Below, piece by piece: positions 54,680 to 56,348 of a stretch of 56,348 bases of DNA; the first letter of the stretch is position 1, and the number at the start of each line of letters is the position of its first letter. The notes under the pieces were generated by a model. The model was not told the origin of the DNA. It was given only the letters and a program-made list of their open reading frames with translations, and ran no database searches. The DNA is from Myxococcales bacterium (GTDB lineage: Bacteria; Myxococcota_A; Polyangia; Palsa-1104; SHYY01). The position numbers were made by a program, and so were the translations under genes. The stretch is from assembly GCA_009692555.1 (NCBI GenBank), contig SHYY01000015.1, positions 1 through 56,348 of the forward strand, given 5' to 3'.

Positions 54680-56022
54680 GACGGCGGCGGTTAAATCGTC
54701 GGCGGGCATTCCCTCGACGCGGCGCCACAGTGTCTCGGCCTCCCCCTTGTGGCCGATTGTCTCGCAGAGACGCGCCGCCTCGATGCAGGCCTCGCGGCTG
54801 CGCAGATCGCAGCCCTTGAGCGCGAGCCCCAGCGCCGCGGTCGGATCTCTTCGCCCGACGGCGCGCATCCCGATCAGGCACGCATCCGCATCGCCGGCGC
54901 GGCAGCGGTGGCCTGGCGACTCGACGATGGTTTGCATCCCCCTCGCCTCGGCGGTGGTCATGATCTCGCAGCGGCCGGAGAGGGCGTCGACCCGGAGCTG
55001 GCCGTGGAAGTTGATCGGATCGAGGCGCGTCACCGCGAAGCGCCCCTCGTCGTCGACGGAGAAGAAGTACTGGCTCTTGACGTACTCGCTGATCGGCTTG
55101 AAGCGGATCGTCCCGGCGTCGCGGTTGATGTCGGCGAGGACCAGCGCCAGCCCGTCGGCGCTGCCGCTCCACTCGACCAGACGCGGCGTTTGCGTATGCA
55201 CATTCGCGAACTCCCAGGTGCCGGAGATCGCCTTCGAGTCGAGCATCTCGTCGCCGCTGCTGAAGAGGCCCCAGGTGGCCTTCGTCTGGACCTTGCAGCG
55301 GAGCGCCTCCGGCCGCTTGGAGAGAGAAGGGAGCGGCGGAGCCCTCGGCGGCGACGAGCCCTCGGCCGGCGCCGTGCCGGTGATCAGCTCGGCGATCCAG
55401 TCGGCGGGGTGGGCGAAGTTCAGGTTCTGGCCCTCGGCCTGGTAGGTGGTGATCCCGACGAGGCGCCCCTGCACGTCGAACAGCCCGCCGCCGCTTGAAC
55501 CGGGCGAGATCGGCGCGGTGGTCTGCAGGATCGACACGCCGGTCTCCTTGCCCTCCTTGTTTTTGTCGGGGCGGAGGGCGGCGATCAGCCCGTCGGAGAG
55601 GCTGAGCTCGAGCCCGCGCGGCGCGCCGATCGCGTAGACGTGCTCGCCCACCTTGACCAGCGACGAGGGGCGCGAGACCACCTTCGGCTGATCGAGCCCC
55701 GGCACCCGCAGGATAGCGATGTCGTGCTTCGGATCGAAGGCCACCAGCGTCGCCGGGAGCGCCTTGCGGGCCTGCCGGATGGCGATCAGTGTAGCTCCGT
55801 CGACCACGGGGTAGTGGTGACGATCTGCTCGCGATCGACCACCACGCCGCTGCCCTGCTTCTTGCCGCCCTTCAGCGTCGTCTCCACCACAACCACCGAC
55901 GGCGCGAGGCGCGCAAAGACGACCGAAGCCGGAAGCTCCTTCTCGTCCTTGCCCTCCTTCTCGGCACGGGCCGTGAGCGGTCCGGCGAGCGCGAGCACGG
56001 TCATCCAGGCGAATGCCTTCAT
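54680..56022 (-). pseudogene. trypsin-like (HtrA-type) protease with Sel1-like tail, frameshifted
   Basis: Signal peptide (WMTVLALAGPLTARA), then LAPSVVVVETTLKGGKKQGSG. The frame is lost near 55812-55818, exactly at the expected catalytic-His motif (VTT/HYPVVDGATL). It continues in another frame with Asp in FDPKHDIAILRV and Ser in PISPGSSGGGLFDV, then Sel1-like repeats (AGDADACLIGMRA, SREACIEAARLCE). One missing base would repair it. After about 54680 homology ends but no stop occurs before the antitoxin, so the 3' end is also decayed. It would have been a periplasmic serine protease. Confidence 0.75.
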
Positions 56023-56056
56023 GGAGGGAGCGTGCCTGAGCAGCCTCGGGCGAGTC

Positions 56057-56206
56057 AGGGGTGCTTAACAGCGGAGGGGGCCCTCTTACTGGCTCTTGCT
56101 CGTCACGTAGTCGTAGTCGTAGTCGTAGTCGTCCCGTCCGCGGCGACGGCAATCGAACTTCCTCCCGCAACAAATTCCTCCTGCCAACCGACCACCCTGG
56201 CCTCCA
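56057..56206. repeat. 150-bp terminal inverted repeat, right copy
   Basis: Mirror of 1-150. It holds four perfect GTAGTC hexamers (56107-56130) and ends next to the AAGGAGG of the four-helix-bundle gene. It starts within about 35 bp of the protease start codon, suggesting that it inserted into, or displaced, the protease promoter region. Confidence 0.9.
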
Positions 56207-56213
56207 AGGAGGA

Positions 56214-56348
56214 TGCCCCTGCTGCCCTGCCAGAAGCTCGACGTCTATCGCCGCGCCATCGAGTTCCTCGCCCTTGCGTCGCAGATCGCGACGAGCGCCC
56301 CCAGGGGGAACTCGTTTCTCACCGAAGAGCTCAACCGTGCGGCGCTCT
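56214..56348 (+). CDS. four-helix-bundle protein (23S intervening-sequence/Avd-like), partial
   Basis: The first 45 residues only, running off the window. LPCQKLDVYRRAIEFLALA and FLTEELNRAAL match the first two helices of the four-helix-bundle family related to 23S rRNA intervening-sequence proteins and to Avd of diversity-generating retroelements. The ATG abuts AAGGAGG (56206-56212) with almost no spacing, unusual for a ribosome site. The gene follows the 150-bp repeat directly. Its function is unknown in most bacteria; no reverse transcriptase is seen in the window. Confidence 0.75.

Noticed and set aside
56214..56348. Four-helix-bundle gene as the Avd of a diversity-generating retroelement
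   Set aside because: No reverse transcriptase and no template/variable repeat pair in the window; the repeats found are hexamer arrays and an inverted leader, not A-biased variable repeats.

Overview
The window is 56.3 kb of very GC-rich DNA (most third codon positions are G or C). The gene content points to a member of the Myxococcota (deltaproteobacterial lineage). Signs of this are two proteins with MYXO-CTERM-like tails (Cys-rich motif, membrane helix, Arg cluster), a PEGA-type Ser/Thr kinase with an HRDVSPQN catalytic loop, many lipoproteins, DUF4157 proteins and abundant short dispersed repeats. I saw no rRNA, tRNA, CRISPR array, integrase or intact transposase.

Layout. 1-5.4 kb: a beta-propeller lipoprotein, a broken Uma2 gene, a MAPEG protein, a lysyl-oxidase-like protein, a broken MYXO-CTERM protein and a VapBC-type toxin-antitoxin pair with a palindromic operator. 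5.4-8.8 kb: a metallophosphoesterase and a CHAT-domain protease-like protein, translationally coupled. 9.9-15.3 kb: an operon of a 1284-residue DUF4157 (HELVH) protein, a TPR-like protein and a small membrane protein. 15.4-20.2 kb: Ser/Thr kinase, small helix-rich protein, ComEC. 20.4-25.7 kb (minus): an AAA+ ATPase of the type found with extracellular contractile injection systems (eCIS), a nucleotidyltransferase pair, a HEAT lipoprotein and a second, frameshifted DUF4157 protein whose C-terminus has a caspase-like His/Cys arrangement. 25.8-31 kb: CapK-like ligase, acyltransferase, short-chain fatty acid transporter, lipoprotein, beta-carbonic anhydrase. 31-38 kb: broken phospholipase D, GDPD, broken SGNH hydrolase, SDR, acyltransferase 3, lipoprotein. 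38-45.3 kb (minus): topoisomerase III, a membrane protein, and the cinA-thpR-recA operon. 45.5-53 kb: PP2C phosphatase, sensor kinase, TonB-dependent receptor with lipoprotein partner, APC permease. 53-56 kb (minus): broken Cys-rich MYXO-CTERM protein, Phd/PIN toxin-antitoxin pair, broken trypsin-like protease, and the start of a four-helix-bundle gene.

Three repeat families deserve attention. (1) A 150-bp sequence occurs at both window ends in inverted orientation (1-150 and 56057-56206, about six mismatches, no indels); the right copy is the leader of a four-helix-bundle (23S intervening-sequence/Avd-like) gene. (2) A 49-bp hairpin-rich core flanked by hexanucleotide arrays occurs four times at three loci. 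Twice it sits inside reading frames, once within topoisomerase III and once (as two copies) at the 5' end of an acyltransferase gene, in the same frame and encoding the same peptide. (3) A 57-bp unit (19 codons) occurs four times at three intergenic loci.

Disabling lesions (in-frame stops or one-base shifts) are concentrated in secreted, surface or accessory genes, while core genes are intact. The window holds eCIS-type accessory proteins (ATPase, two DUF4157 candidates) but no sheath, tube or baseplate genes, so any injection particle would have to be encoded elsewhere.
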